Assembly (NCBI RefSeq): GCF_022865125.1
Contig: NZ_CP094828.1
Coordinates: 930,001-994,000, forward strand
Reading direction: 5' to 3'
From: Acuticoccus sp. I52.16.1
GTDB taxonomy: Bacteria > Pseudomonadota > Alphaproteobacteria > Rhizobiales > Amorphaceae
Length of the DNA: 64,000 bases
Within the stretch, counting starts at the first letter, position 1; each line of letters begins with the position of its first letter. The translations under genes and the position numbers were made by a program. Below are positions 45,897-54,074 of the stretch, in pieces. Under the pieces are notes generated by a model. That model was not told where the DNA came from, did no database searches, and saw only the letters and a list, made by a program, of their open reading frames with translations.

Positions 45897-47738
45897 ATGA
45901 AGCGATTGATCTTGACTTCGGCTTGCAGCGCGCTGGCCCTCGGCCTCGCCGCAACGGTGGCCGTCGCCAACGACAAGCTGACCGAAATGGAAGGCAACGC
46001 CGCCGACTGGGTGATGCCGACCGGAAACTACGCCAACTGGCGATATTCCGAGCTCGACCAGATCACCAAGGACAATGTCGGCCAGCTCCAGGTCGCCTGG
46101 ACCATGTCGACCGGCGTGCTGCGCGGCCACGAAGGCTCGCCGCTCGTCATCGGCAACATGATGTACTTCGCCACCCCGTTCCCCAACAACGTGTTCGCCC
46201 TGGACCTGTCCAAGGACGGCACGATCAAGTGGAAGTACGAGCCCAAGCAGGACCCCAACGTCATCGGCGTGATGTGCTGCGACACGGTGTATCGCGGCGT
46301 GTCCTACGCCCCGGCCAACGGTGACACCCCTGCCCTCGTCCTTCTCCAGCAGGCCGACACCACCCTCGTCGCCCTGAATGCCGAGGACGGCTCGGTCGTC
46401 TGGGAGGTCCAGAACGGCGACCCGACCAAGGGCGAGACGGCGACGATGGCGCCGATGGTCGTCAAGGACAAGGTCATCACCGGCATCTCCGGCGGCGAAT
46501 ACGGCGTCCAGGGCCACGTCACGGCCTACAGCCTCGCCGATGGCAGCCAGGCCTGGCGCGCCTTCTCCACCGGTCCCGACGATCAGACCCTGATGGACCC
46601 GGAGAACACGACCCACCTCGGCAAGCCGGTGGGCAAGGACTCCGGCACCGCCACCTGGGAAGGCGACCAGTGGAAGATCGGCGGCGGCACCACCTGGGGC
46701 TGGTACTCCTACGATCCCAAGCTCGACCTCGTCTATTACGGCACCGGCAACCCCTCCACCTGGAACCCCGCCCAGCGCCCCGGTGACAACCGCTGGTCGA
46801 TGACCATCTTCGCCCGCGATCCGGACGACGGCATGGCCAAGTGGGTCTACCAGATGACCCCGCACGACGAGTGGGACTTCGACGGCGTCAACGAGATGAT
46901 GCTCGCCGACCTCGAGTTCGACGGTCAGACCGTCCCCGCTCTCGTCCACCCCGACCGCAACGGCTTCACCTACACGATGAACCGCGAGACCGGTGAACTC
47001 CTCGTCGCCGAGAAGTTCGACCCGGCGGTGAACTGGGCCACCCACGTCGAGATGGACAAGAACAGCGACCAGTACGGTCGCCCGCAAGTCGTCTCCGACT
47101 ATTCGACCGAGCAGAACGGCGAAGACGTCAACACCACCGGCATCTGCCCGGCCGCGCTCGGAACCAAGGACCAGCAGCCCTCGGCCTACTCGCCGAAGAC
47201 GGGTCTATTCTACATCCCGACCAACCACGTCTGCATGGACTACGAGCCGTTCCGCGTCTCCTACACCGCGGGCCAGCCCTATGTCGGCGCGACGTTGTCC
47301 ATGTATCCCGCGCCCAACAGCCACGGCGGCATGGGCAACTTCATCGCCTGGGACGCGACGAAGGGCGAGATCGTGTGGTCGATCCCCGAGCAGTTCTCGG
47401 TGTGGTCGGGCGCTTTGGCGACGGCCGGCGACGTGGTCTTCTACGGCACGCTCGAAGGCTACCTGAAGGCGGTCGACATCGAGACCGGCGACGAGCTGTA
47501 CCGCTTCCGCACCCCGTCGGGCATCATCGGCAACGTGATGACCTACGAGCATGAGGGCAAGCAGTACGTGGCGGTGCTCTCGGGCATCGGCGGCTGGGCC
47601 GGCATCGGTCTGGCGGCCGGCCTCACCGACCCCAACGCGGGCCTCGGTGCCGTGGGCGGCTATGCGGGCCTGAAGCAGTACACCGACCTCGGCGGCCAGC
47701 TGACGGTGTTCGCCCTGCCCGACAGCGCGACGAAGTAA
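45897..47738 (+). CDS. xoxF: lanthanide-type PQQ-dependent methanol dehydrogenase XoxF
   Basis: A 613-residue periplasmic quinoprotein with signal peptide residues 1-24. Eight-bladed propeller with W-motifs. The vicinal disulfide is C127-C128 (VMCCDTV). Metal and catalytic residues are E201, N285, D327 and D329; D329 in [11 protein letters not shown] is the extra Asp that marks lanthanide enzymes, where calcium MxaF has Ala. GGGAGG precedes the ATG at 45897. No MxaI gene is present nearby, consistent with a Xox homodimer. It oxidises methanol to formaldehyde or formate and passes electrons to XoxG. Two hairpins follow the gene. Confidence 0.97.
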   Translation: MKRLILTSACSALALGLAATVAVANDKLTEMEGNAADWVMPTGNYANWRYSELDQITKDNVGQLQVAWTMSTGVLRGHEGSPLVIGNMMYFATPFPNNVFALDLSKDGTIKWKYEPKQDPNVIGVMCCDTVYRGVSYAPANGDTPALVLLQQADTTLVALNAEDGSVVWEVQNGDPTKGETATMAPMVVKDKVITGISGGEYGVQGHVTAYSLADGSQAWRAFSTGPDDQTLMDPENTTHLGKPVGKDSGTATWEGDQWKIGGGTTWGWYSYDPKLDLVYYGTGNPSTWNPAQRPGDNRWSMTIFARDPDDGMAKWVYQMTPHDEWDFDGVNEMMLADLEFDGQTVPALVHPDRNGFTYTMNRETGELLVAEKFDPAVNWATHVEMDKNSDQYGRPQVVSDYSTEQNGEDVNTTGICPAALGTKDQQPSAYSPKTGLFYIPTNHVCMDYEPFRVSYTAGQPYVGATLSMYPAPNSHGGMGNFIAWDATKGEIVWSIPEQFSVWSGALATAGDVVFYGTLEGYLKAVDIETGDELYRFRTPSGIIGNVMTYEHEGKQYVAVLSGIGGWAGIGLAAGLTDPNAGLGAVGGYAGLKQYTDLGGQLTVFALPDSATK

Positions 47739-47743
47739 CTGGC

Positions 47744-47832
47744 CGGCCGGCTCCGCGCCGGCCGCGCCCCTCGCGCCATCCAACCACGACGCATCAGACG
47801 GGGCGGCCCTCCACGAGCGGCCGCCCCGTTTG
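47744..47832 (+). terminator. two hairpins between xoxF and xoxG (partial terminator or mRNA stabiliser)
   Basis: The first hairpin CGGCCGGC-TCCGC-GCCGGCCG is at 47744-47764, directly after the xoxF stop. The second has a perfect 11-bp stem, ACGGGGCGGCC (47798-47808) with GGCCGCCCCGT (47819-47829), followed by only TTT. The short T-run suggests leaky termination or a 3' end stabiliser, giving more xoxF than xoxG transcript. Confidence 0.65.
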
Positions 47833-47863
47833 CCACGCACATAGCGCTTAAAAGGTGCAACCT

Positions 47864-48376
47864 ATGATAAGACGCGTACTGATCGGGGCCGCCCTCATCG
47901 CTGTATCGACGGCTGCGTTCGCCGTTGGCCCCGGCGACCCCGCCTCCGTAGAGAATGTCGACGGCCGCAACTACGACGCCGACGGTGTTCCCACCTACAC
48001 GATCGCCGAAGACGGCACGGTCGACTGGCCCACCTACTCCGGCTTCCGCCGCTACCACGCGGAGTGCCACGTGTGCCACGGGCCGGACGGGATGGGGTCG
48101 AGCTACGCACCCGCGCTCGTCGAAAGCGCCGCCAACATCGACTATTACCAGTTCTACGAGGTGGTCGTGAACGGCAAGCAGGATGTCGGCACCGGGCAGG
48201 CCAACCAGGTCATGCCGGCGTTCGGCACCAACCCCAACGTCATGTGCTACCTGGACGACATCTACACCTACCTCCGGGCGCGCGCCCAGGGGGGCCTGCC
48301 GCGCGGCCGTCCGGCCAAGAAGGAGGCGAAGACCGATGCGTTCGTCGAGGCTGAGAATGCCTGCATGGGCGGCTGA
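47864..48376 (+). CDS. xoxG: methanol-metabolism c-type cytochrome XoxG
   Basis: A 170-residue periplasmic cytochrome, signal residues 1-22. The heme site is C68-x-x-C71-H72 (CHVCHGPDGMG). It contains NQVMPAFGTNPNVMCYLDDI with a Met ligand candidate and extra cysteines, as in the methanol-related family that accepts electrons from XoxF. ATG at 47864, downstream of AAAGG. The xoxJ start lies inside its 3' end (41-bp overlap). Confidence 0.93.
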   Translation: MIRRVLIGAALIAVSTAAFAVGPGDPASVENVDGRNYDADGVPTYTIAEDGTVDWPTYSGFRRYHAECHVCHGPDGMGSSYAPALVESAANIDYYQFYEVVVNGKQDVGTGQANQVMPAFGTNPNVMCYLDDIYTYLRARAQGGLPRGRPAKKEAKTDAFVEAENACMGG

Positions 48377-49235
48377 CCGCAGCCCGCGGCGCGCGCTGAC
48401 GGGCGCCCTCGCCGCGGCGCTGACCCTCGCGGTGGGCGGCGCGGCCGCCCAGCAGACGGGCTTCGGGGCCGACCTCGAGCTCGTCGACCAGACGGTGCTG
48501 CGCGTGTGCGCCGACCCCAGCAACCTCCCCCTCTCCAACGAGGCCGGCGAAGGCTACGAGAACAAGCTCGCCGAGCTGATCGCCGCCAAGCTGGGCCGGG
48601 AGGGCGTCACCTACGCCTACTTCCCCCAGGGGGTCGGCTTCGTGCGCAACACGCTGCGCGCCTTCCAGTGCGACGTCATCATGGGGTTCGCCCAGGGCAA
48701 CGAGCTGGTGCAGAGCACCAACCCCTACTTCCGTACCGCCTACGCGCTGGTGGTGCCGCAGTCCTCCCCGCTCGCCGACGTCACCAGCCTCTCCGATCCC
48801 CGCCTCGCGGACGCACGGCTCGGCGTCGTCGCCGGGACGCCGCCCGCCACCACGCTGGCGCGCAACGGTCTCATCGGCAAGGCCCGTCCCTACCAGCTCA
48901 TGGTGGACACCCGGATCGACCATCCGATCGAGGACATGTTCGCCGACATGGAAGCCGGCGAGATCGACGGGGCGCTGGCCTGGGGGCCGATGGCCGGCTG
49001 GTACGCCGAACAGGCCGACCCGCCGCACGTGGTGATCCCGCTCGTCCACGAGGACGGGGGGCCGCGCATGACCTACCGCATCACGATGGGTGTGCGCCCC
49101 TCGGACCAGGAGTGGAAGCGCACTCTCAACCGGGTCATCCGTGAGAACCAGGACGAGATCAACGCCATCCTCCTCGATTTTGGCGTCCCGCTGCTCGACG
49201 AGCACGACCAGCCGATCACCGGGAGTGCGGATTGA
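48336..49235 (+). CDS. xoxJ: XoxJ/MoxJ-like periplasmic binding protein
   Basis: A 299-residue periplasmic binding-fold protein. Signal region RRALTGALAAALTLAVGG. The domain begins VLRVCADPSNLPLSNEAGEG and YENKLAELIAAKL, the family of quinoprotein-dehydrogenase-associated ABC-type binding proteins. AGGAGG lies before the ATG at 48336 inside xoxG, so it is translationally coupled in a different frame. It is thought to assist XoxF maturation or activation. Third gene of xoxF-xoxG-xoxJ. Confidence 0.93.
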   Translation: MRSSRLRMPAWAADRSPRRALTGALAAALTLAVGGAAAQQTGFGADLELVDQTVLRVCADPSNLPLSNEAGEGYENKLAELIAAKLGREGVTYAYFPQGVGFVRNTLRAFQCDVIMGFAQGNELVQSTNPYFRTAYALVVPQSSPLADVTSLSDPRLADARLGVVAGTPPATTLARNGLIGKARPYQLMVDTRIDHPIEDMFADMEAGEIDGALAWGPMAGWYAEQADPPHVVIPLVHEDGGPRMTYRITMGVRPSDQEWKRTLNRVIRENQDEINAILLDFGVPLLDEHDQPITGSAD

Positions 49236-49876
49236 CGCTGCGCCGGAACGCGGCGGCCGCCAACTTGGCGGCCGTCCTCGTCGCGGTGCTGCTCATGGCC
49301 GCCGCCCTCGTCGCGGCCGCGGTGGTCGCGGCCGGCCTCGGCCCCACACCTGCCGCCGCCGAGCCGGCCGCATCGCCGTCCCCGCCCGGCGCCGTCGCCG
49401 AGCCGGCCGGCTACCGCGGCCCGCCCTACCGTGCGCCGGTGCCGTCCACCCTGAGCGGCGCCGAGGTGCTGACGACCGACGCCGCCCGCGCCCTCTGGCA
49501 GCGCAAGGCGGCCACCTTCGTCGACACGCTGCCCACCCCCAGGCGGCCGGACAAACTCCCCGAGGGCACGCTCTGGCGACCGCAGCCGCGCGCGGACATC
49601 CCCGGCAGCGTCTGGCTCGCCAACACCGGCTACGACCGCCTCTCATCCGACATGGAAGCCTACTTCGCGGCGGCCTTGGCGCAGATCACCGGCGGCGACC
49701 CTTCGGCACCGCTCGTCTTCTACTGCCTGGCTGAATGCTGGATGTCGTGGAACGCGGCCAAGCGCGCTCTCGCCGCAGGCTACGACAATGTGCGCTGGTA
49801 TCCCCAGGGCACCGACGGATGGGCCGCCGCCGGCCTCCCCCTGGAGCCCCGCCACCCTTACGAACTGGCGCCTTAG
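49232..49876 (+). CDS. PQQ-catabolism-associated rhodanese-like protein with CxxxCW motif
   Basis: A 214-residue exported protein starting at TTG 49232 that overlaps the xoxJ stop (TTGA), with GGAG six bases upstream. N-terminal helix residues 12-35 is signal or anchor, followed by a Pro/Ala linker. The rhodanese-like fold ends in YCLAECWMSWNAAKRAL, Cys C165 and C169 with W170; the second Cys is at the position of the rhodanese active loop. Found next to quinoprotein dehydrogenases; function unknown. Converges on the hypothetical gene at 49916. Confidence 0.9.
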   Translation: MTLRRNAAAANLAAVLVAVLLMAAALVAAAVVAAGLGPTPAAAEPAASPSPPGAVAEPAGYRGPPYRAPVPSTLSGAEVLTTDAARALWQRKAATFVDTLPTPRRPDKLPEGTLWRPQPRADIPGSVWLANTGYDRLSSDMEAYFAAALAQITGGDPSAPLVFYCLAECWMSWNAAKRALAAGYDNVRWYPQGTDGWAAAGLPLEPRHPYELAP

Positions 49877-49915
49877 CCGCCCGGCGTCACGGCGATGCCG
49901 CGCGCGCCGGCCCCG

Positions 49916-50533
49916 TCAGTCGGGCATCGCGCCGGCGATGGCACGGCCGAGGGCGAAGAGACGCTGCTCGACGAAGCGCGGCACCTCGCACACGTAGGGC
50001 AGCGAGGCGCGGCGCTCGTTGAAGATGCGCGTCTGCCACTCGAGCTGGGTCTGCGCCCGAGCGACGGCGTCGGGGTCGGCGGCCGGGTCGCGCCGCAGCG
50101 CGCCGAACTCGCTGGCCATCGTGCGCACCTGCTGCGCCACCTGCCGCTGGCGGCGGGCATAACGCTCGATGCCCTCGATGATCTCGCCCCGCTCTGCGTT
50201 CATGGTCTCGAAGAGGCCGGCGAAAAGGAGGATCAGGCGCCGGCTCTCGTCCGGCTCCAGCCCCGCGGCGAAGGTGTCGATCTCCGCCTCGGCCTCCTCC
50301 AGCGCAGACCGGCGCTGCGAGAGGCGGCGGACCATGTCCGCCACCTCCGGGTCGTCGCGCCAGTCCGCGCCCGCCGCGTCGAGCGACGGGCCGGTCCACA
50401 CCGCGGCCGGCGTCAGGGCCGGCACTTTGCGCTGCACGCAGGGCCAATCGGTATCCCCGCCATCGGCCGCCGACACCGGGACGGCGGCGCACGCGGTGGC
50501 GAGGGACAGGGCGAGGACGAGGACACGGCGCAT
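49916..50533 (-). CDS. helical periplasmic protein of the quinoprotein cluster
   Basis: A 205-residue protein with signal peptide residues 1-22 (LALSLATACAAVPVSA). The mature part is mostly long amphipathic helices, MVRRLSQRRSALEEAEAEID and IIEGIERYARRQRQVAQQVR, with Cys in WPCVQRK and PYVCEVPR that could form a disulfide. No known family identified. Its gene follows the cupredoxin-like gene after 5 bp, so the two are cotranscribed. Confidence 0.8.
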   Translation of the reverse strand: MRRVLVLALSLATACAAVPVSAADGGDTDWPCVQRKVPALTPAAVWTGPSLDAAGADWRDDPEVADMVRRLSQRRSALEEAEAEIDTFAAGLEPDESRRLILLFAGLFETMNAERGEIIEGIERYARRQRQVAQQVRTMASEFGALRRDPAADPDAVARAQTQLEWQTRIFNERRASLPYVCEVPRFVEQRLFALGRAIAGAMPD

Positions 50534-50538
50534 GGCGG

Positions 50539-50967
50539 TCAGTCCGTCACGTTGAAGATCGCCTGCTGCGACTCGCCGGTGGTGCCGGGGATGCGCAACA
50601 CGAAGCGGCCGGGGCGGATCGGGATGAAGTCCATCTCCAACTCGCCCTCGTCGTCGAACTCGAAGGAGTCGATGCCGAGCGGGCGGATCTCGATGTCGTT
50701 GATGACGATCTCGTTGATCCACACGTTGCGGAAGAACTCCGCACCGGAGATGGCGAGCTCGGCCGAGCCGTCGGCCTCGATGGTGAGCTCGTAGAACTTG
50801 CCCGCCTTCAGCTCGTACGGCTTTTCCGCAAGTGGCTGGCCGGAGGAGAGTTTGATCGGCGGCAGCTCCTCCGCCCCGCCGGTGAGGAGACCGGCCTGAC
50901 CGAATGCGGGCCCGGCGGCGAGAGCGGCGGCGAGGCCGAGCGCAGCGGTCAATCGAAGTGCCTTCAT
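50539..50967 (-). CDS. cupredoxin-like periplasmic protein
   Basis: A 142-residue exported protein, signal residues 1-23. Beta-rich with the pattern PYELKAGKFYELTIEADGSA, then AEFFRNVWINEIVINDIEIR and the C-terminal RPGRFVLRIPG, as in cupredoxin folds. It lacks the Cys-His-Met copper ligands in the expected C-terminal loop, so copper binding is doubtful. Located between the beta-propeller gene and a helical protein gene in the quinoprotein set. Confidence 0.75.
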   Translation of the reverse strand: MKALRLTAALGLAAALAAGPAFGQAGLLTGGAEELPPIKLSSGQPLAEKPYELKAGKFYELTIEADGSAELAISGAEFFRNVWINEIVINDIEIRPLGIDSFEFDDEGELEMDFIPIRPGRFVLRIPGTTGESQQAIFNVTD

Positions 50968-50996
50968 GGGTGTTTTCCTTCTTCTGTCAGGCCAAA

Positions 50997-51968
50997 TTAT
51001 TCGGGCCGTGCCACGACGCCCCAGGGGAACTGCCCCACCTGGACATTGTCGACGACTTCGCGCTTCGCGACGTCGATCACGGACACGTCGTTGGAAACGC
51101 CGTTGGTGGAAAAGATGAAATCCTGGTCCGGCGAGAAGCCGAGCTGCCAGACCCGCTGGCCGACCAGGAGATAATCGAGCACCTCGTAGGTCGCCGGGTC
51201 GATGACCGCGACGCGATTGGCCGGGCCGAGCGCCACGAACGCGACGGTCATGTCGTCGGAAATGCGGATCCCGACGGGTTGGATCGCCTCCGGGCGCAGG
51301 CCCGGGATCTCGAAGGTGATCTTGTGCGTCACCTTGCGTGTGTCGGTATCGATCACGCTCACCGTGCCGCCGATTTCGGACGAGACCCAGACCTCCGAGC
51401 CGTCCTTCTTGAACTCGGCGAAGCGGGGGCGCTGGTCGACGAGCACGTTGTCGGTGATCTCGTGCGTCTCGGTGTCGATGAAGTGGGCCATGTTCGTCGT
51501 CTCGGACGTGTTGACGATGAACTTGCCGTCGGGCGAGACGCCCATCCCCTCCGGCTCCACGCCGACCGGGATCTCGCTCACCATGGAGCGGCTCTTCAGG
51601 TCCACCACGGTGACGAGGTTGTCGTCCTCGTTGGCGATGTAGAGGTGGACGCCGTCCGGATGGAGCACGAAGAGCTCGGGGTCGGGGCCGGACGGCAGCG
51701 TATGGACACGCTCGAAGGTGTCCGTGTCGTAGACCTCGACGGTGTCGTCGTCGCCGACGGCCACCAGAAGGTGCTTGCCGTTCTCGGCGAGCGTGATGCC
51801 GCGGGGGCGCTGGCCGACGTCGATGGTGTCGGTCACCGCCATGGTCTCCGAGTCGATGACGGAGACGGTGTTCCCCTTCTCGTTGGAGACGAAGATCTTG
51901 TAGGCGGCGGCCTCGCCGACCGAGGCCATCAAGGCCACGATCGCGAGCCCGCTCAATAGCGTGCGCAT
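50997..51968 (-). CDS. PQQ-dependent catabolism-associated beta-propeller protein (YVTN)
   Basis: A 323-residue protein with signal residues 1-22 and about seven YVTN-type blades: KIFVSNEKGNTVSVIDSETM, LYIANEDDNLVTVVDLKS, VWVSSEIGGTVSVIDTDT and others. GGAGGAG precedes the ATG at 51968. Members of this family accompany PQQ alcohol dehydrogenase ABC genes; the role is unknown. It lacks PQQ-binding features. Confidence 0.92.
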   Translation of the reverse strand: MRTLLSGLAIVALMASVGEAAAYKIFVSNEKGNTVSVIDSETMAVTDTIDVGQRPRGITLAENGKHLLVAVGDDDTVEVYDTDTFERVHTLPSGPDPELFVLHPDGVHLYIANEDDNLVTVVDLKSRSMVSEIPVGVEPEGMGVSPDGKFIVNTSETTNMAHFIDTETHEITDNVLVDQRPRFAEFKKDGSEVWVSSEIGGTVSVIDTDTRKVTHKITFEIPGLRPEAIQPVGIRISDDMTVAFVALGPANRVAVIDPATYEVLDYLLVGQRVWQLGFSPDQDFIFSTNGVSNDVSVIDVAKREVVDNVQVGQFPWGVVARPE

Positions 51969-52077
51969 GCGCTCCTCCCTGTCGAAGCGTGATGAGGCCC
52001 GCGGCATCTGGTGCGCCGCTCCGGCCGGTGTGGCGCCGCCGGCCCCTCCTCGTGAAGGAGCGGTCCGGCGGCGAAGG

Positions 52078-53304
52078 TCAGGACCCGCAGCGGCTCTCCG
52101 CGCGGTCGTAGCCGAGGGTGTCGAGGAACGAGGTCGGATGCAGGAAGCCCTCCTGCGGCGAGACCGAGACCACCGACTTGTCGCTCGCGAGCAGGATCGG
52201 CTGGCGCAGCTGACGGTTCCAATCACGGATCGACAGCGCCTCGCCCTTGAAGGCGGCGAGTTCGAAGTCGGGGCCGAGGATGTAGTCGCGGATGGCGGCG
52301 GGCTCGGCGCTGGCGGCGCGCGTCGCCGCCTCGCCCACGGCCCGCACCGCCATCCAGGCGAGCATGTCCTCCACCTGCATGCGGCGCCGGTAGGCGTCGC
52401 GGAAGCGGTTCTGCACCTGGACGCCGGCCCATTGCTCGTGCGCCGGGCTCCATGCCGTCGGCACCAGGCCGGCGGTGCCGACCACGGGGCGCGGCTCCCA
52501 GGTGTGATAGGGAACGTAGGTGCCGAACACCTCGCTCTCGTCCGCCACGACGACGACGTCGTGCTCGCGCGCGTCCTGCAGGAAGACGGGCATGCGTTGC
52601 TGCACCTGGACGTGGCCGGAATCGGTCGTGCGGGCGCCGCCTGTATCCTCGAAGGTGCGCTCCTCGACGATCCTGGCGCCGAAGCGTGCGGCGGCGCGCT
52701 TCACCGCGGCCGCGAACGCCGCGTCCTCGGGGTGCGAGCCGGTGACGAGGAACCAGCGCGTCCACTTCTTCCAGGCGAGATATTGGGCCAGCGCATCGGC
52801 CAGCATCGCGCGGCTGGGCACGATGTGGACGACGTTGGCGGGGCAGGTCTCGGTGCGCAGGCGGTCGTCGCGCGCGCCGACGTTGAAGACGAGAAGGCCA
52901 TGCTCCGCGGCCGCTTCGGCCAAAGCAAGCAGCGCATCGGCCGGCATGTCGACCACGGCGGCGACGGCGCCCGCGGCGGCAAAGGCGTCGATCGCGGCGA
53001 AGGCGTCTTCCTCGTTGTCGACGGGGGTCGGCAGGAGGCGATAGTCCTGCCCGGTGAAGCGGCCGGTGGTGTTGTTGTCGGCGATGGCGAGTTCGGCGCC
53101 GGCGAGGCCGAAGTCGTCCGTCGGCCGGTCCATGATGGACAGCGTGAGCCGGCGCTCCTGGGGGTAGATATAGCCGATCGCGATCCGCTCGGCGTCGGCC
53201 GCGGCGGCGTCCCAGGGCGCGGCGAGCGACAGGCCCAGCCACCCGGCTGCGGCGAGGCTGACGCCCGCGATCGCCCGGCTCCAACGGCGTCTCAATTTTT
53301 CCAC
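52078..53304 (-). CDS. type I periplasmic binding protein of PQQ-dependent alcohol system
   Basis: A 408-residue branched-chain-amino-acid-type binding fold protein. Start is GTG 53304; TTG 53295 is possible. Signal region RAIAGVSLAAAGWLGLSLA. The fold begins RIAIGYIYPQERRLTLSIMD and continues with GLAGAELAIADNNTTGRFTG. This family sits beside PQQ alcohol dehydrogenases and works with the exporter-like ABC pair encoded divergently at 54 kb, although that pair lacks importer permeases. Cargo unknown. Confidence 0.9.
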   Translation of the reverse strand: MEKLRRRWSRAIAGVSLAAAGWLGLSLAAPWDAAAADAERIAIGYIYPQERRLTLSIMDRPTDDFGLAGAELAIADNNTTGRFTGQDYRLLPTPVDNEEDAFAAIDAFAAAGAVAAVVDMPADALLALAEAAAEHGLLVFNVGARDDRLRTETCPANVVHIVPSRAMLADALAQYLAWKKWTRWFLVTGSHPEDAAFAAAVKRAAARFGARIVEERTFEDTGGARTTDSGHVQVQQRMPVFLQDAREHDVVVVADESEVFGTYVPYHTWEPRPVVGTAGLVPTAWSPAHEQWAGVQVQNRFRDAYRRRMQVEDMLAWMAVRAVGEAATRAASAEPAAIRDYILGPDFELAAFKGEALSIRDWNRQLRQPILLASDKSVVSVSPQEGFLHPTSFLDTLGYDRAESRCGS

Positions 53305-53861
53305 CCTAAGTTACGAACTTGTTTTTGTTCCGCGTATGCGGTTCGGTCGAGCCGACGAAAAATTAGACTTTAAGTCAACAGTTTTACGGTGCGACCATAG
53401 TATAGGTACAGTCGCGGGGTGACGTTTTAGTCCTGAACGACGAAAATACCGCCCGGGAGGATGGCGTGACACCAAAAAACACCGCGCCGGGCGCTCATCG
53501 GGACCGGCGCGATGCTTACGGCGCCGCCCGAAGGTGACGGCGAGACGGGCACCCGTCCCGTCGGGCTGCGACCCCCTGCCGCGCCGGCCGGCGCCGGGTG
53601 GCGCGACTTTGGTCGGCCCGTCGGGCGGTTGCGCCGGCAGCAATCGACGCGCCTCGTACACAAAACAGCTAGATCGTCGACGTGGGGAGGAATGAGATGG
53701 TCGAAAACGTTCGGGATGGCCCAAAAGCGACAGTGCGACACGATCTTGCATGGCAGACCCGCATTCGGCTGCAACCCAAAATACTCGGGTAAGCCAAAAC
53801 GGGCATTCCCTTTGCACTGGAGGACGCGTCAACCGAGACTTTAGTGCAAAGGGAAACCAAC
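53305..53861. other. 557-bp divergent regulatory region
   Basis: Between the type I binding protein gene and the small Cys protein gene. Its first 110 bp are the most A+T-rich stretch of the island (runs such as TTTTTGTT and GACTTTAAGTC) and probably contain promoters for both directions. No convincing gene. The right end carries a perfect 13-bp inverted repeat covering the downstream ribosome-binding site. Confidence 0.5.
53806..53855 (+). promoter_or_regulatory. inverted repeat sequestering a ribosome-binding site
   Basis: TTCCCTTTGCACT (53806-53818) and AGTGCAAAGGGAA (53843-53855) are perfectly complementary 13-base arms with a 24-base loop. The right arm contains AAAGGGAA, the Shine-Dalgarno sequence of the small gene that starts at 53862. 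A folded transcript would hide the start; another state or a binding factor would be needed to expose it. Confidence 0.75.
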
Positions 53862-54074
53862 ATGCCGATCATTCAACTCGTGGTCGCCGTCTGCCTCAAT
53901 GCGAATCCCTCGGCTTGCACCGAGGAGCGGATTTCGTTCCTGGAGAATACGACGCCCACGTCCTGCACAATGCGGGCCATGCCCTACCTCGCCCAATGGG
54001 CCGGGGAGCATCCGCAGTATAAGATCATGAGCTGGAAGTGCAGCTATCCGAACGTGGACGAGCAGGACGCCTGA
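53862..54074 (+). CDS. small Cys-containing protein
   Basis: A 70-residue protein, ATG 53862 with AAAGGGAA upstream. Cysteines C11, C19, C35 and C60 are spaced as in small alphaproteobacterial proteins with SCTMRAMPYLAQWA and a final Trp-Lys-Cys (MSWKC). It has no clear signal peptide, but the first 12 residues are hydrophobic. It precedes the ABC exporter genes, and its 3' end overlaps their proposed GTG start by 37 bp. Function unknown. Confidence 0.72.
   Translation: MPIIQLVVAVCLNANPSACTEERISFLENTTPTSCTMRAMPYLAQWAGEHPQYKIMSWKCSYPNVDEQDA

Noticed and set aside
48183-48335. Upstream extension of xoxJ within xoxG
   Set aside because: The extension is Arg/Ser/Thr-rich shadow of xoxG; AGGAGG before ATG 48336 and the signal peptide favour the shorter form.
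53512-53844. Possible 110-residue gene before the small Cys protein
   Set aside because: Composition is erratic, there is no ribosome-binding site, and it covers the inverted repeat and A+T-rich regulatory sequence.
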